A DNA stretch of 64,000 nt from positions 12,894,635 through 12,958,634 of the forward strand of contig CAJINV010000001.1 in assembly GCA_905178155.1 (NCBI GenBank), given 5' to 3'. The position numbers were made by a program, and so were the translations under genes. A model generated the notes under the pieces. It was not told where the DNA came from and ran no database searches. It saw only the letters and a program-made list of their open reading frames with translations. Origin of the DNA: Amoebophrya sp. A120. Its lineage: Eukaryota > Sar > Dinophyceae > Syndiniales > Amoebophryaceae. The stretch's first letter is position 1; each line of letters opens with the position of its first letter. Of this stretch, positions 21,834 through 31,400 are shown one piece after another.

Positions 21834-22937
21834 CTAGAGCTTGAAGAGCCCCGTTGCGATCTTAGTCGCAGACAACAGATTTGGCAATGCAGCCAGCATC
21901 ACCAACGCGGAGCGTTGCTTCACTTGAGTAAAAGACGCGACAGCACCAGCGCCAGTTGCATGCGTTGCGGCGACAATATGGGGCGCCGGGTGCACCACAC
22001 GTTTCCGTAGGGGACCGGCGGCTGGACTGCCGGTAGCACCACAGGAAAGCACATTCGTGCAAAAGCAGCCGTAGTCCGTAAAAGACAGCGCCAGGTGCAG
22101 ATGGGAAGTTGAATTATTGCCGGCTTCGGAAAGCGATTGCGCTGGAACTCCTTGACTAGTTCCATCTCCAACGACGCCCCCGATGTACTCGCCAGCAGCC
22201 GGCGTTTCGAACGAAGGACACAGCAAAGCGAGTGTTTTATTTGCAACCTCGTCCTCCTCCAAAAGATTTGACGCGTCCCTGTCGAGGATAACAAACCTGT
22301 TCAACAACTGAGCCGCGTAGTGCGAAGGCAGAACGTTCAGCGGGAGCAACAGTGCGTTCGTCTCGACGTTGGTCCACTGCACCGCCGTCATGTTCAAACC
22401 AGTTTTGATACGTTCGCCAAGGGTCTTTGCAGCTTGTTTGTGCTGCAGGTACAGCACGTAGTCTTCTTCCAGGTTGCCAGTCAAGACCGGCAATGAGCCG
22501 ACGTTCGCGTAGTCGCTGCTCATCTTCGCCGCGTCGAACATCTCGAATTCTTTCTTCCTCTTTTGCACAAATGATGCTGATAACTGATGCGGAACATTCA
22601 GAAGTAACTCGTCATAAGCTACTTCGTAGGGTGAGGGTGTCCGCGCGTTTTGCGGCTGATCGGTGTCTTCCGTGTCCTGGGCGTAGCGGCCCTGCTCAAC
22701 CTCTACGTCTATCGGCGCCGATGAACCAGCCGCAGTCACGTGCACCTGATCGCGCCGCTGTGTTTGCTCGAGTGCCGCAACGACGATGCTAGAGCCCACG
22801 GCGGCGCTGGTAATTGGTACGGATATGCCAGAGAGGGTTGCCAGGGAACAACTGGAGGCAGTGAGCCCCGATACGACTACAGCGCACGCCGCTGCCAGCT
22901 TTGACCACGTTGCTCCTGCTCTTCTCCTCCGGTTCAT
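21834..22937 (-). CDS. Unrecognised 367-aa protein with hydrophobic N-terminus
   Basis: A single-exon frame starts at the ATG at 22,935-22,937 (MNRRRRAGATWSKLAAACAV). A basic start followed by a roughly 35-residue hydrophobic, Cys/Ser/Val-rich stretch (residues 13-50) suggests a signal anchor or signal peptide. Residues 110-260 are soluble and helical (DELLLNVPHQLSASF, EEDYVLYLQHKQAAKTLGER). A Gly/Ser-rich Cys-containing segment and a second hydrophobic stretch (SALVMLAALPNLLSATKIAT) end the protein. It is plausibly secretory or membrane-bound. No domain is recognised. Confidence 0.65.
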   Translation of the reverse strand: MNRRRRAGATWSKLAAACAVVVSGLTASSCSLATLSGISVPITSAAVGSSIVVAALEQTQRRDQVHVTAAGSSAPIDVEVEQGRYAQDTEDTDQPQNARTPSPYEVAYDELLLNVPHQLSASFVQKRKKEFEMFDAAKMSSDYANVGSLPVLTGNLEEDYVLYLQHKQAAKTLGERIKTGLNMTAVQWTNVETNALLLPLNVLPSHYAAQLLNRFVILDRDASNLLEEDEVANKTLALLCPSFETPAAGEYIGGVVGDGTSQGVPAQSLSEAGNNSTSHLHLALSFTDYGCFCTNVLSCGATGSPAAGPLRKRVVHPAPHIVAATHATGAGAVASFTQVKQRSALVMLAALPNLLSATKIATGLFKL

Positions 22938-23303
22938 CTCTTCTAGGCTCCCGGGTCGTAGACCTGTGCGTGTCGTTGAATTTGAGCTGCAACAGTTGTG
23001 ATCTAAATCGGTTTTTATCGAAAGTGCGAGGATGACCTGCACGAGCACGACTGCTCTTCTTTTCTAATTATCGAATGATGATGTTGTTGATGCTGATGAT
23101 CTGAAAACCGAGCGCGGACCTGCGCGCGCGTTTTCGAAAGAGGGCTTCTCCACTCACGTCGACATGACCAAGAAACACAGTGCTGCCGCCGTTCGTGCGT
23201 TCCCACCCTCAAAAGCAACGGCAAAGCGGCATCGTTTCCTTTGCTGCGTGTTGCTCCAGTTGTATTCGCTACATTTTTTCAGCGCTACAGCTACTGGACT
23301 TTA

Positions 23304-23594
23304 CTAGGCCGGCGCCGGGGCTAAACTTCTATATGAAAAAATAAAAACATAAGTACCAGGCCTGTCCGTTGTTTCCCCTCGTCGGAGCAAGTCATTGAAG
23401 GAAGGCGCCGCAAATATGTCGATGATGCCGTCACATAGCAAGCTGGCGTCGATGTCGGAATACCCCTCGCAACGCAAGTGCTGCTCAACTTCTTCCCGGC
23501 TGCAATCTAATGCCAGCATCTTCAGCAGCTCGTCCGCGCTATCGGCCGCGGCTATGGAGCGGGGCCAAAAAAAAAAGAACCCTGCCACTGTCAT
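23304..23594 (-). CDS. Hypothetical small protein, 96 aa
   Basis: The frame starts at the ATG at 23,592-23,594 (MTVAGFFFFWPRSIAAADSA), where the first 17 residues could be a short signal peptide. The middle (ADELLKMLALDCSREEVEQH then LRCEGYSDIDASLLCDGIID) is helical with three cysteines. It could instead be the last exon of a gene whose other exons I cannot place. Confidence 0.35.
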   Translation of the reverse strand: MTVAGFFFFWPRSIAAADSADELLKMLALDCSREEVEQHLRCEGYSDIDASLLCDGIIDIFAAPSFNDLLRRGETTDRPGTYVFIFSYRSLAPAPA

Positions 23595-23599
23595 AGAGA

Positions 23600-24930
23600 C
23601 AACAGCAACAGCACTCTAATGTCACTGGTTATGCGAAAAGGGAAAGAGCAAGAGGCGTCTCCGGCTTCTAATTCTATTTTGTATTCGTGCTGTTGATGTA
23701 GATGTTGTCGCCCTCATCTAAGTCTAACTGCCCGTTTGATATTTTTGCATTACCGGTTAAGTACAACTACCGAGGTGCTAGCGGCTTACTTTGCTTTTTT
23801 TTTCCCTAGCATATTAATGGCCATCAAACGCATTTGGCCGAGAGTTCGGCTGCATATTACCTCTTCGCGGCACAACAACATCGCGGTACTGAAATTCTCT
23901 TCAAATTTGGGAAGCAAAACACTTCTTTTTCAGAGCGCCATTTTTGCTGGAGTCCATTTGCTCCTCATATGATGACATTCTAGCGTGACCGTGAGGCTTC
24001 ACCTCTACCTCAGACGGCGGCACCTATGATACATAATGCAATGAATCAGCGATACACGAAGAAAAGATGCGTAGAGGAGGGAAAGTTAATACAGCTTGAC
24101 GAGCAAAAAAGAAAAAAGATAAGTGTGGGCCTTGACGTTACTGGCCACAAGTGAAATCATGCACACAGCTGCAGTTCAAAGCTTCAGCAGCTTGTTGCGA
24201 ACGGCAGGCAACCAAGAGAAAGCGAGCGCATGCCTCATCGATCGCGGTAATCCGTTGCTCCTTCGCATTTAAAGCAACATGAATTTAATAGATTCTCCTC
24301 CCGCACACTTTCTGTAGTTATAGCTTATTCTTCTTATTTCAAAACAACATTGTTAGATGCTAAAATCTGCGTAGAAATTGTAGTCGGAGCGAGCTGCAAT
24401 TTGTTTGTGATGTGGTGCTTGCCCTTTTTCATCTACCTCTTTCTTTTTGTGTATGACTATGATCCCGCTCGCTGAAAAAACGAATCAACTAAGCTCCGGC
24501 TTTCTTTTGAGAAAGCTTGATGTGTGAGGTAGAGAGCGGAGGACGGAGCTAAACAAGAGCGCAATGACGATGATGAGGATGATGATGAACTCATTTCTGC
24601 TCTGACTCTGGGAACTTACAACTTATCTTTTTGGCAGTTCTGATTGTGCGATGGCGCTTCATGTCGTGACACAACATCAGAAGTATGAAGACGATAATGC
24701 CGCCAGAAAATAAGTCACGCGATCAGATTCGGCTTGTGGCAATCTTTATTCCGACATCACGCTCAGAGACAGTGGCGCGCCCCCCGTGCTCGCACTGCAA
24801 AGTGAGTCATGTGACCATCGATCCTACAATCAATCTCTGCAAGAACGGACATGAAAGCGGATCGGTAGGGGGCTTCCGAAAAACCACTAAAAATTCGTTC
24901 TTTTTCATCACGGCCATGCTGTTGAGCTTA
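23600..24930. other. Intergenic region, nothing recognised
   Basis: No defensible gene. Short repeats of GAT/GATGA near 24,565-24,590 are the only visible structure. Confidence 0.4.
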
Positions 24931-24934
24931 AGAC

Positions 24935-26869
24935 TCAAGATTCAGTAGCACTTTGAGCGTGCGATGCATCTGTGTAATCTAGATCGTCGTAGGCTTCGAG
25001 ATATACATTGCAAAAGTATCGCAGTAGTGTAGTACTACTTGCAGTCATACATGACAGATATATTCGCCTAAAGAAAAACAGCATTTACAAACTGCGACTG
25101 CATTTGTATTCTTGAAAAAAATTGTCATGCGTTTAACACTAGTACGATAGTTTTTCAATGCATAGGAGAGCGTCCGCACCTGGACCAAAACGCTTCCGAA
25201 GATCCATACACTGCAGCCGGTCCGTACACTCTGCTATTCGATTTGGGCCAGCTGCTCTACTGGTACTGGGCACAGCTTCTGGATAGCTGGCGTGCTGACC
25301 GCCCGGGTGTAAAAATTGCCGTGGACCACCGCCACAACTTGCACCTCTAGAACCGGCCACGGTGATCATCTCCAGCGTTTGGCAATTGACACATACCAGC
25401 TTCGGCACTTCCGTCACCCGAAAGAGCAACTTGAGTCGGCCGCTGCACTCCACATTTCGGTACGGGACGGTGACCCAAGGCATGGTTTGAATATGCTTTG
25501 CAAAAGTATCGCACTCGTACTATAAATGCATTACAAATTTCCTCAGCATCAGAAATAAAATTTGTAATGCGGATTTACCTTGAGAACAGGATTTGTGATG
25601 CATGACTGCAATACGAGTACGATACTTTTGCACAGGATATTGAAAGAACTGCTGCATTTCTTCCATGGCTCGCTCAGGTACTTGGAAGAAGCTCGAATGG
25701 ATATGCAAGAAAAAAACTGTGTAAGTGTAAATTTGTGTTGCAGAACATGCAGCAGAGTTACACCTGTCATGCCAGACAGCCATGAAGCTCTCTTTTCATG
25801 TGTGTTGTGCCTTGCAAGCCTTGCATGACAGGTTTTCTCTGTCATGTGGAGCAAATTTGTGATGCTGTTCCTCAAAGAAAATTACACTTGCACACTTTTT
25901 TTTCTGGATAATGGAGCAACTATATTCAACTATTTGCGCTACTACAGCACCAAAGCACGGGCGATGATCCGCCTAGTAGCTCTCGTCAGGGACGAGTGTT
26001 GCATCACAACAAGTCTTCCACCCTGACACGTCTTGGTCTTTTTTTACCCGTCTATGTAAGACAGGAGTGGGCCTGGGCTTTGAATTCTTGTCCCCATTCC
26101 CATTCCGATTGATTGTTCCATCTGAGTATCAAAATGAAAAATCCCTCCTCCCCATACGCAAGAAACGGAGATTTGTCTAGTAGTAGTATGACTATGATCT
26201 GTGATCACGTTGTCATGTTAGACGCTGTAGCGCTGGCTGCCGAGAGTAAGTCTTGCTTCTTCAGCATGTTGACAGGAAGCAACTGGAAGCGGGAATACTT
26301 AAACAGCATGACAAATTGTCTGTAAACGAGGCCGCAGCTGCGTCTCTTGGTCTTCTAGTAATACAAGCCGATTTGTGTACTCAAATTTAGCATCGCAGAT
26401 TTCTTTTTCGATGATGGGGAATTTCAATTTTTCCTCACAATACTGAGCAAGCCATACTCTCCGCGGTTTCATCGAAGGACACGAAGACGACCTGGAGCGC
26501 GCCCTCGCCTCGACATCTTGTGATGGTTTCGTAATGTATCGTATGCAATACAAATTCCCCGCACATTTACAAAATGCATGACAAATTTCGCTAACTTGGA
26601 GTGTCACACGACTTGTCATGCTGACTAAGATTGAAGGCCAGTTTTGTCACGCAGCAACAGCATCCATTTGTATGTCGTGTACCACGGGAAATTTCCTGAG
26701 GATATATCCGCAGGTGCTTCACGAAGTGCCGGCACGCAGCACTCCAGCCGGCTGCAAAAACGAAGAACAGCTTTCGGTACGACAACAAATCCGCGCGGGA
26801 AAAGGTGCGCCCCTTGCAGTCCTGAAACCGAATGTCGCTCCAGGGCTCCACGGGAAAGGCTGCCGACAT
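24935..26869 (-). CDS. Nucleoredoxin-like thioredoxin-fold protein
   Basis: The start is the ATG at 26,867-26,869 (MSAAFPVEPWSDIRFQDCKG). The first exon encodes KLFFVFAAGWSAACRHFVKH, the thioredoxin strand-helix, but with WSAAC where active members have WCxxC. Later exons give GALQVVFVSFDETAESMA (nucleoredoxin VVFVSxDxxxxS motif), VPERAMEEMQQFFQ, MPWVTVPYRNVECSGRLKLL (the family's 'MPWLAVPF' block) and FRVTEVPKLVCVNCQTLEMI (cis-Pro strand). The tail ends ALEAYDDLDYTDASHAQ and stops at 24,935. Introns at about 26,537-26,706, 26,127-26,442, 25,492-25,639 and 25,002-25,164 are introners, and their removal keeps frame. A further intron lies between about 26,040 and 25,700. The family reduces protein disulfides. 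The missing first cysteine makes redox activity doubtful. Confidence 0.8.
25002..25164. mobile_element. Introner element, family C
   Basis: The left end TATACATTGCAAAAGTATCG and the right end CGATAGTTTTTCAATGCATA are inverted copies. The flanking pentamers are CGAGA and GGAGA. Excision leaving one copy joins GADAL to EAYDDLDY in frame in the nucleoredoxin-like gene. At about 160 bp it is one of the shortest elements here. Confidence 0.75.
25492..25639. mobile_element. Introner element, family C, 5-bp duplication TTGAA
   Basis: The left end TATGCTTTGCAAAAGTATCG then CACTCGTA is mirrored by TACGAGTACGATACTTTTGC then ACAGGATA. TTGAA flanks it at 25,487-25,491 and 25,640-25,644. Excision joins EEMQQFFQ to TMPWVTVPY in frame, restoring the nucleoredoxin motif. 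An internal AAATTTGTAATGC stretch is also self-complementary, so the unit of about 148 bp could fold almost completely. Confidence 0.88.
26127..26442. mobile_element. Introner element, family B, 5-bp duplication CTGAG
   Basis: The left end TATCAAAATGAAAAATCCCT is mirrored by the right end ending TTTTTCCTCACAATA, with more mismatches than at 13,244. CTGAG flanks it at 26,122-26,126 and 26,443-26,447. Excision joins ESMACS to DGTINRNG in frame in the nucleoredoxin-like gene. Confidence 0.82.
26537..26706. mobile_element. Probable introner, degenerate
   Basis: The left end TATCGTATGCAATACAAATT then CCCCGCACA is partly mirrored by the right end TACCACGGGAAATTTCC then TGAGGATA. No clear direct repeat remains. 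Excision joins FVKHLR to HYETITRCRGEG in frame in the nucleoredoxin-like gene. Confidence 0.5.
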
Positions 26870-28040
26870 GTCGCAAAGAAGAAGAACCCTAGCTGTTGTA
26901 CCACTTCTGGCGCGCCGCACTTCTTCTGCAAATCAGCCTGGACATTGCTGTTCGTTGCTGGCACCGGTAAAAATTAAAAAAAATAAAGGTTACAGATAAA
27001 CTCAGCGATATCAAGAGGTCGTTTTGTTCATCGCGCACCAAAATTCACCCTCTCACTGCAGCACGAAAGGTGAAGGTCACAAAGTCACTCTTGCGCGGCT
27101 TTCAAGGGCGTCAACAGATAGAGCACCAAGTGATGATGGTGACACCAATGCTCAAGAATCTCACAGCACATAGAGGTCCCGCCGACATCAGTCTTCCTCA
27201 TTGATTTTTACTACATTTGCACGGTGTTCCATTTCCTTCGGAGGAAGATATCTATCAAGTCCTTCGTGTCCATCTCGATGGATATGCGTTTAATGGTACC
27301 TGCGCGAAGTTCTTGTAAATACAATGGCAGGAGTCCCTCACCTTTTCTTTCCTGAAGGCAAATTCGGAAATCTGAAAAAAAGTGACAACCACCGTCGTAG
27401 CTGCGACAAAGCAGGAGGGCGCATCGGCCTTAGCATGATGCATTGAAAGGTCGTCCCATGAGTTGTACAGGCATGGCCGTCATGACCGATGACAGATCAG
27501 GTTCAGGAGAAAATGAAACTCGAACTCCACTACAACGCATTTGCATGTAGTCAATGTTATAATATATAAAGACAAAATCACCTGCGCAGCATCGGTGGAG
27601 TGCCATGGATGCTGGTGATATACTGCGTTGCTACGAACTAACACCATGATAGTACCTCAAAATTCGTTAGGCGAAATGTGTTCTTGTAGATAATCATCAA
27701 CCTATACCTAGTTCCATCAATATTAGCAGCGGGACGGAACAAGGTCAGCATAGTCGTGCTGTTAGTGCGAGAAGGTGAACTTCAGGTGTGAAGAGTAGTC
27801 TATGCCATTGAGCGCCGTCGCTGCCTGACTCATCGATGTGATGTGGTACTGGTACGCCTCGCCTCGGCCGGCTCAGCAACGGAAACTGCACTTGCGCAAA
27901 TCTGAACATGGACTGGCGAGCAAGTGCCTCAATGATCCGTTGAGTGTTCATTTTCCCCTGACGATCGTCTGCACGACGAGTAGGACAAATTCAATATGTC
28001 GATGAGAAGCAAGTCCATCTTGCTCGTCCACTGAAAAAAC
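26870..28040. other. Intergenic region, nothing firmly recognised
   Basis: Short minus-strand frames near 27,255-27,443 and 27,745-27,951 (MNTQRIIEALARQSMFRFAQ) have ATG starts but no recognisable character. Confidence 0.35.
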
Positions 28041-28042
28041 AA

Positions 28043-28255
28043 CTATATACACCATGCATGATCGTCGAAGGGCCCAAAATAAAATGGCGCGCTAAAGAAG
28101 CCCTTGAACTGCATCGTCCACGAAAGCAGGTCGTTCCACCAGGTTCCCTCGGTGCATGATCCCCTCGGTTCATCTCGTCGACTCGAAAAGACAACGTCCT
28201 CCTCCTCGCCCAGCGAGACAGTGACGACAATAGCCACTTCATCATCGAGCACCAT
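28043..28255 (-). CDS. Hypothetical short ORF, 70 aa, possible exon
   Basis: The frame starts at the ATG at 28,253-28,255 (MVLDDEVAIVVTVSLGEEED) and stops at 28,043 after FGPFDDHAWCI. The aromatic-rich part (CTEGTWWNDLLSWTMQFKGF) looks like real protein. Beyond the in-frame TAG the same frame continues with WTSKMDLLLIDILNLSYSS to a TGA at 27,929, so a tiny intron or a stop difference may be hidden here. It may be a separate gene or belong to the 3' end of the SEC14-like gene. Confidence 0.4.
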   Translation of the reverse strand: MVLDDEVAIVVTVSLGEEEDVVFSSRRDEPRGSCTEGTWWNDLLSWTMQFKGFFSAPFYFGPFDDHAWCI

Positions 28256-28401
28256 GCGTCGCTCGTGGTAGAAGCGTCAACTTGTTTCCAGTATGCATGC
28301 CGGATAGCCTTTGGTACTTCGTCCGGGGTCCTCGCGGAAAATAGATCAGAATGTCAAGTCGAGCTGAAAGTGCGAAAACCGGACAACTCGAGGACGGTCT
28401 C

Positions 28402-31400
28402 CTAGCTTGGCAGCGTGCACGAATCGTTCGCCACGCCTACTTCCGAGTAGATCGGTTCGCCGGGAATGTTGGGAACGGCGGCCGTCTCCTTCAGTCCTCC
28501 GAGCGATTTGGGGAGAAGCTCACTGGGCACATCCAGAAAAAGTTCCACTTCGGGCGGCAGGGTCTTTTTCACCTCGAGCATTTGTTCGTGCAGCATACGC
28601 GCTTGACGCAGGGAGGAGCACGGAATTCCGTAGACCGTGAAGGCTTTTGGGACCACGTCGTGATCCGTTTTAGTTTTCACCAGAGTCGACATTTGTGCGA
28701 GTCTGTCGCGAAGCAGAGTGCGCACGGCTTCTGCCTGCGCTTCGACCTTTTCGGCCGGTGATAAGGGCAACGCAACTACGTCCTCAACCGCGGCGGTCGA
28801 CGGCGTGTCTGATTGCGCGTTAAGCCCCACTGGCTCGTCCCCAGCCCCGTTTGCAGCTCCGCCCCGCTTTTCGTCTTCTTGGTCCTCCTCATCATCGTCA
28901 CCGCCACACACCGCCGAAGACGTGCTCGTCTCCGCTGTGTGTGCTGCCTTGTCTTTGTATTGCGTGAAAATTAACCATCCCCATCCACTTTTTGCATGAC
29001 AGACACAGACTTTAGTTCTAGATCTAGTTACTACATGTTTCTTTGCATGAGAAATTGGATGGGGATGGTTAATTTTCATGGAATACTTTGCTCCTCGCAA
29101 ACGGATTCTTTTTCTTCCACGAGTTAAACTTGCTCGCCATCTTGTCTTTCAGGGTCGTGTCGCCTTTAATATTACTGCTAGTGCTCCCCGCCCCTGTCGG
29201 TTTCTCGCGACTGGGCACTTGCTTCAGAAACGCAACTTTTCGCCGCGTGCGCTCGTTCAACCACGGACTAATCACCTTCCAGGCCGCGTTGAATATCTGG
29301 GGCGCGTTGATCAGGTAGGCCTTCGCCAGGCGCTGTGGATTATGATCTTGCGTGATGTTGTATCAAGTGCAAAAGTGTCTGGGTCTGGAAGGTCGGAACA
29401 TGTCATGTTAAATCTGAATCATGCAAAAATCAGTGTTGCGTGATTCCCAAATGCTGTCCAATTTTGATCAAGTTAGTAGTAGTAGTACCATTTGACTCCT
29501 GGCGGGTGGGCGTTAGAACAGGAAGTTTCTCATGTTGGGAGGAAGTTTCAAGTTGGGAGGAAGTTTCCATTTTGATAAAGTTGGGAGGAAGTTTCTCATG
29601 CAGGATAGGCATGATAGTGATCTCACGGAATCTGTCATGCTAGGTCCTCCATTACAGACCATATGGATCATGGAAAACCTGCATGACAAGTCTAGAAAAG
29701 TTCCAGACCCAGACATTTTTACATTTGATATGTTGATCAGCTGCTGCAGGTACTTGAAGTATTTCGCGTGCCACAGGGCCCAACCCTTCAGGTCGAACAT
29801 ATGGCGTTCTCAAACGTTACACTCTCAACTGTTACATGAAATTTGTCATGCAAGAACAGCAACAACCGAAGAGGCAAGATTGCTGCTTTCGCATCACAGA
29901 TTTGGCAGAGATTTACGTCCTGTTTAGCCCTTCGGAGGTTCGTTTGTCATGCGTGGCCGCTTGATCATCTGGAGGTTTAAGGTGCGTAGTTTTGCATGAC
30001 AAATCCGTGTAACAGTTGAGAATGTAACAGTTGAGAACGCCATAGAACAGAATCAGAAAGCCGCGGCAGAAGGGGTAGCTGGTCGCCGCGTTGTCGTCCA
30101 CAATGCTGCAGATACGCTCCACAAAATAGACCACATACCGCACGTACTGATCCAGGCTGTACTCGTATGGAAGTGTGTGAAAATAAAGAAAAACTTTATG
30201 ATTGATCCCCTGGTAGTTGCTGTTGCTTTTGTCCTTAAGTTTGCTTTATTTTTGCAGCAGTTGTAGCAGAGTGATGTATAATTTTTAGCTTTACCTTGGA
30301 TTTATTTCCAACAGGATTGCATACCCACTGCTCGCCCGTGATTGCTTCTTTTATTTTACAAAAATGCAGGTACTAGCTCTGCGATCAAGAAGAAGACAAG
30401 GGAAGGGTCTGTAGAGATGCGGGCCGACGGACTCCATGACCACAGTAGATTCTGTATATCTATATAGGAGATTCTGTGGAATGCCTTGGGTCGCTGCCGA
30501 AGCAGATCGTAAATTTCCGCTACGGTTACGTGTCTTTCCAACGACCACCATACACGAAAAAGATAGACTCGAAGTTGTAGATAGCTCTTGTTTTCGTTTT
30601 CCTGTCCAACGTACCGTTAGGCAGACGCAAACACGAGTACAAATCTCGCGGACACATTACATGATCCTTGCCTTCATCGCCGTTTCTAAATTAGTACAGT
30701 GTCTGTCCTGGCGCAAGTTTTTCTTATCTTCACTTTGATACCTCGTGGGGATTCCATAACCCGGCTCGCACGAATAGGATCTGTTTTAGTTTTAACTTTC
30801 TCTATATGCTTCTACTGCATCGCGGTGAGTATTTGTTTCACGGGCGCCTCTATTGCCGGGGAGGTCAAGGGATAAGGCGGGTAGTGCAGGCTTTGTTTGC
30901 TCGCAGTTCCATTCTGGTTGGCGAAGTAGAGCAGTACGACGGGCGTTCCTAAACGGATACAAGTGCAGCGAAATTAAGGCATCCCGCACGAATGGAAGAA
31001 GTAGCCGTGCGTGCACGGATCCCGAACCCGATGGGTTGGAGGAGCTGCGCCCTTCCTAAAACAGACCTGGCATTTACTTATTTTGCTTTTGGTGGCTCGG
31101 GCACAGTGTGCACGTCGGTTGAGTCTATTTTACGGGGAGCCTATTTTTTTCGGGATCGCGCATCGCAACGCGATGATCCGGCTAGACAAGAGACCGCCTC
31201 CTAACCGCGGGGTCGACCGAGCTAAACCCACGTGGACCCTCCACCATTCCCCACTAAATGAGATGAGAATGCGCTAGTTGCATATTAATACAAACATAGA
31301 GGATGTTCTGGAACGAACCAGAGCTACCTCATAGCAAAGGAGCCATCTAGGTACTCGAGCGCTTTTTATTTTTACCCTGCACCAAAAAACACAATAAATC

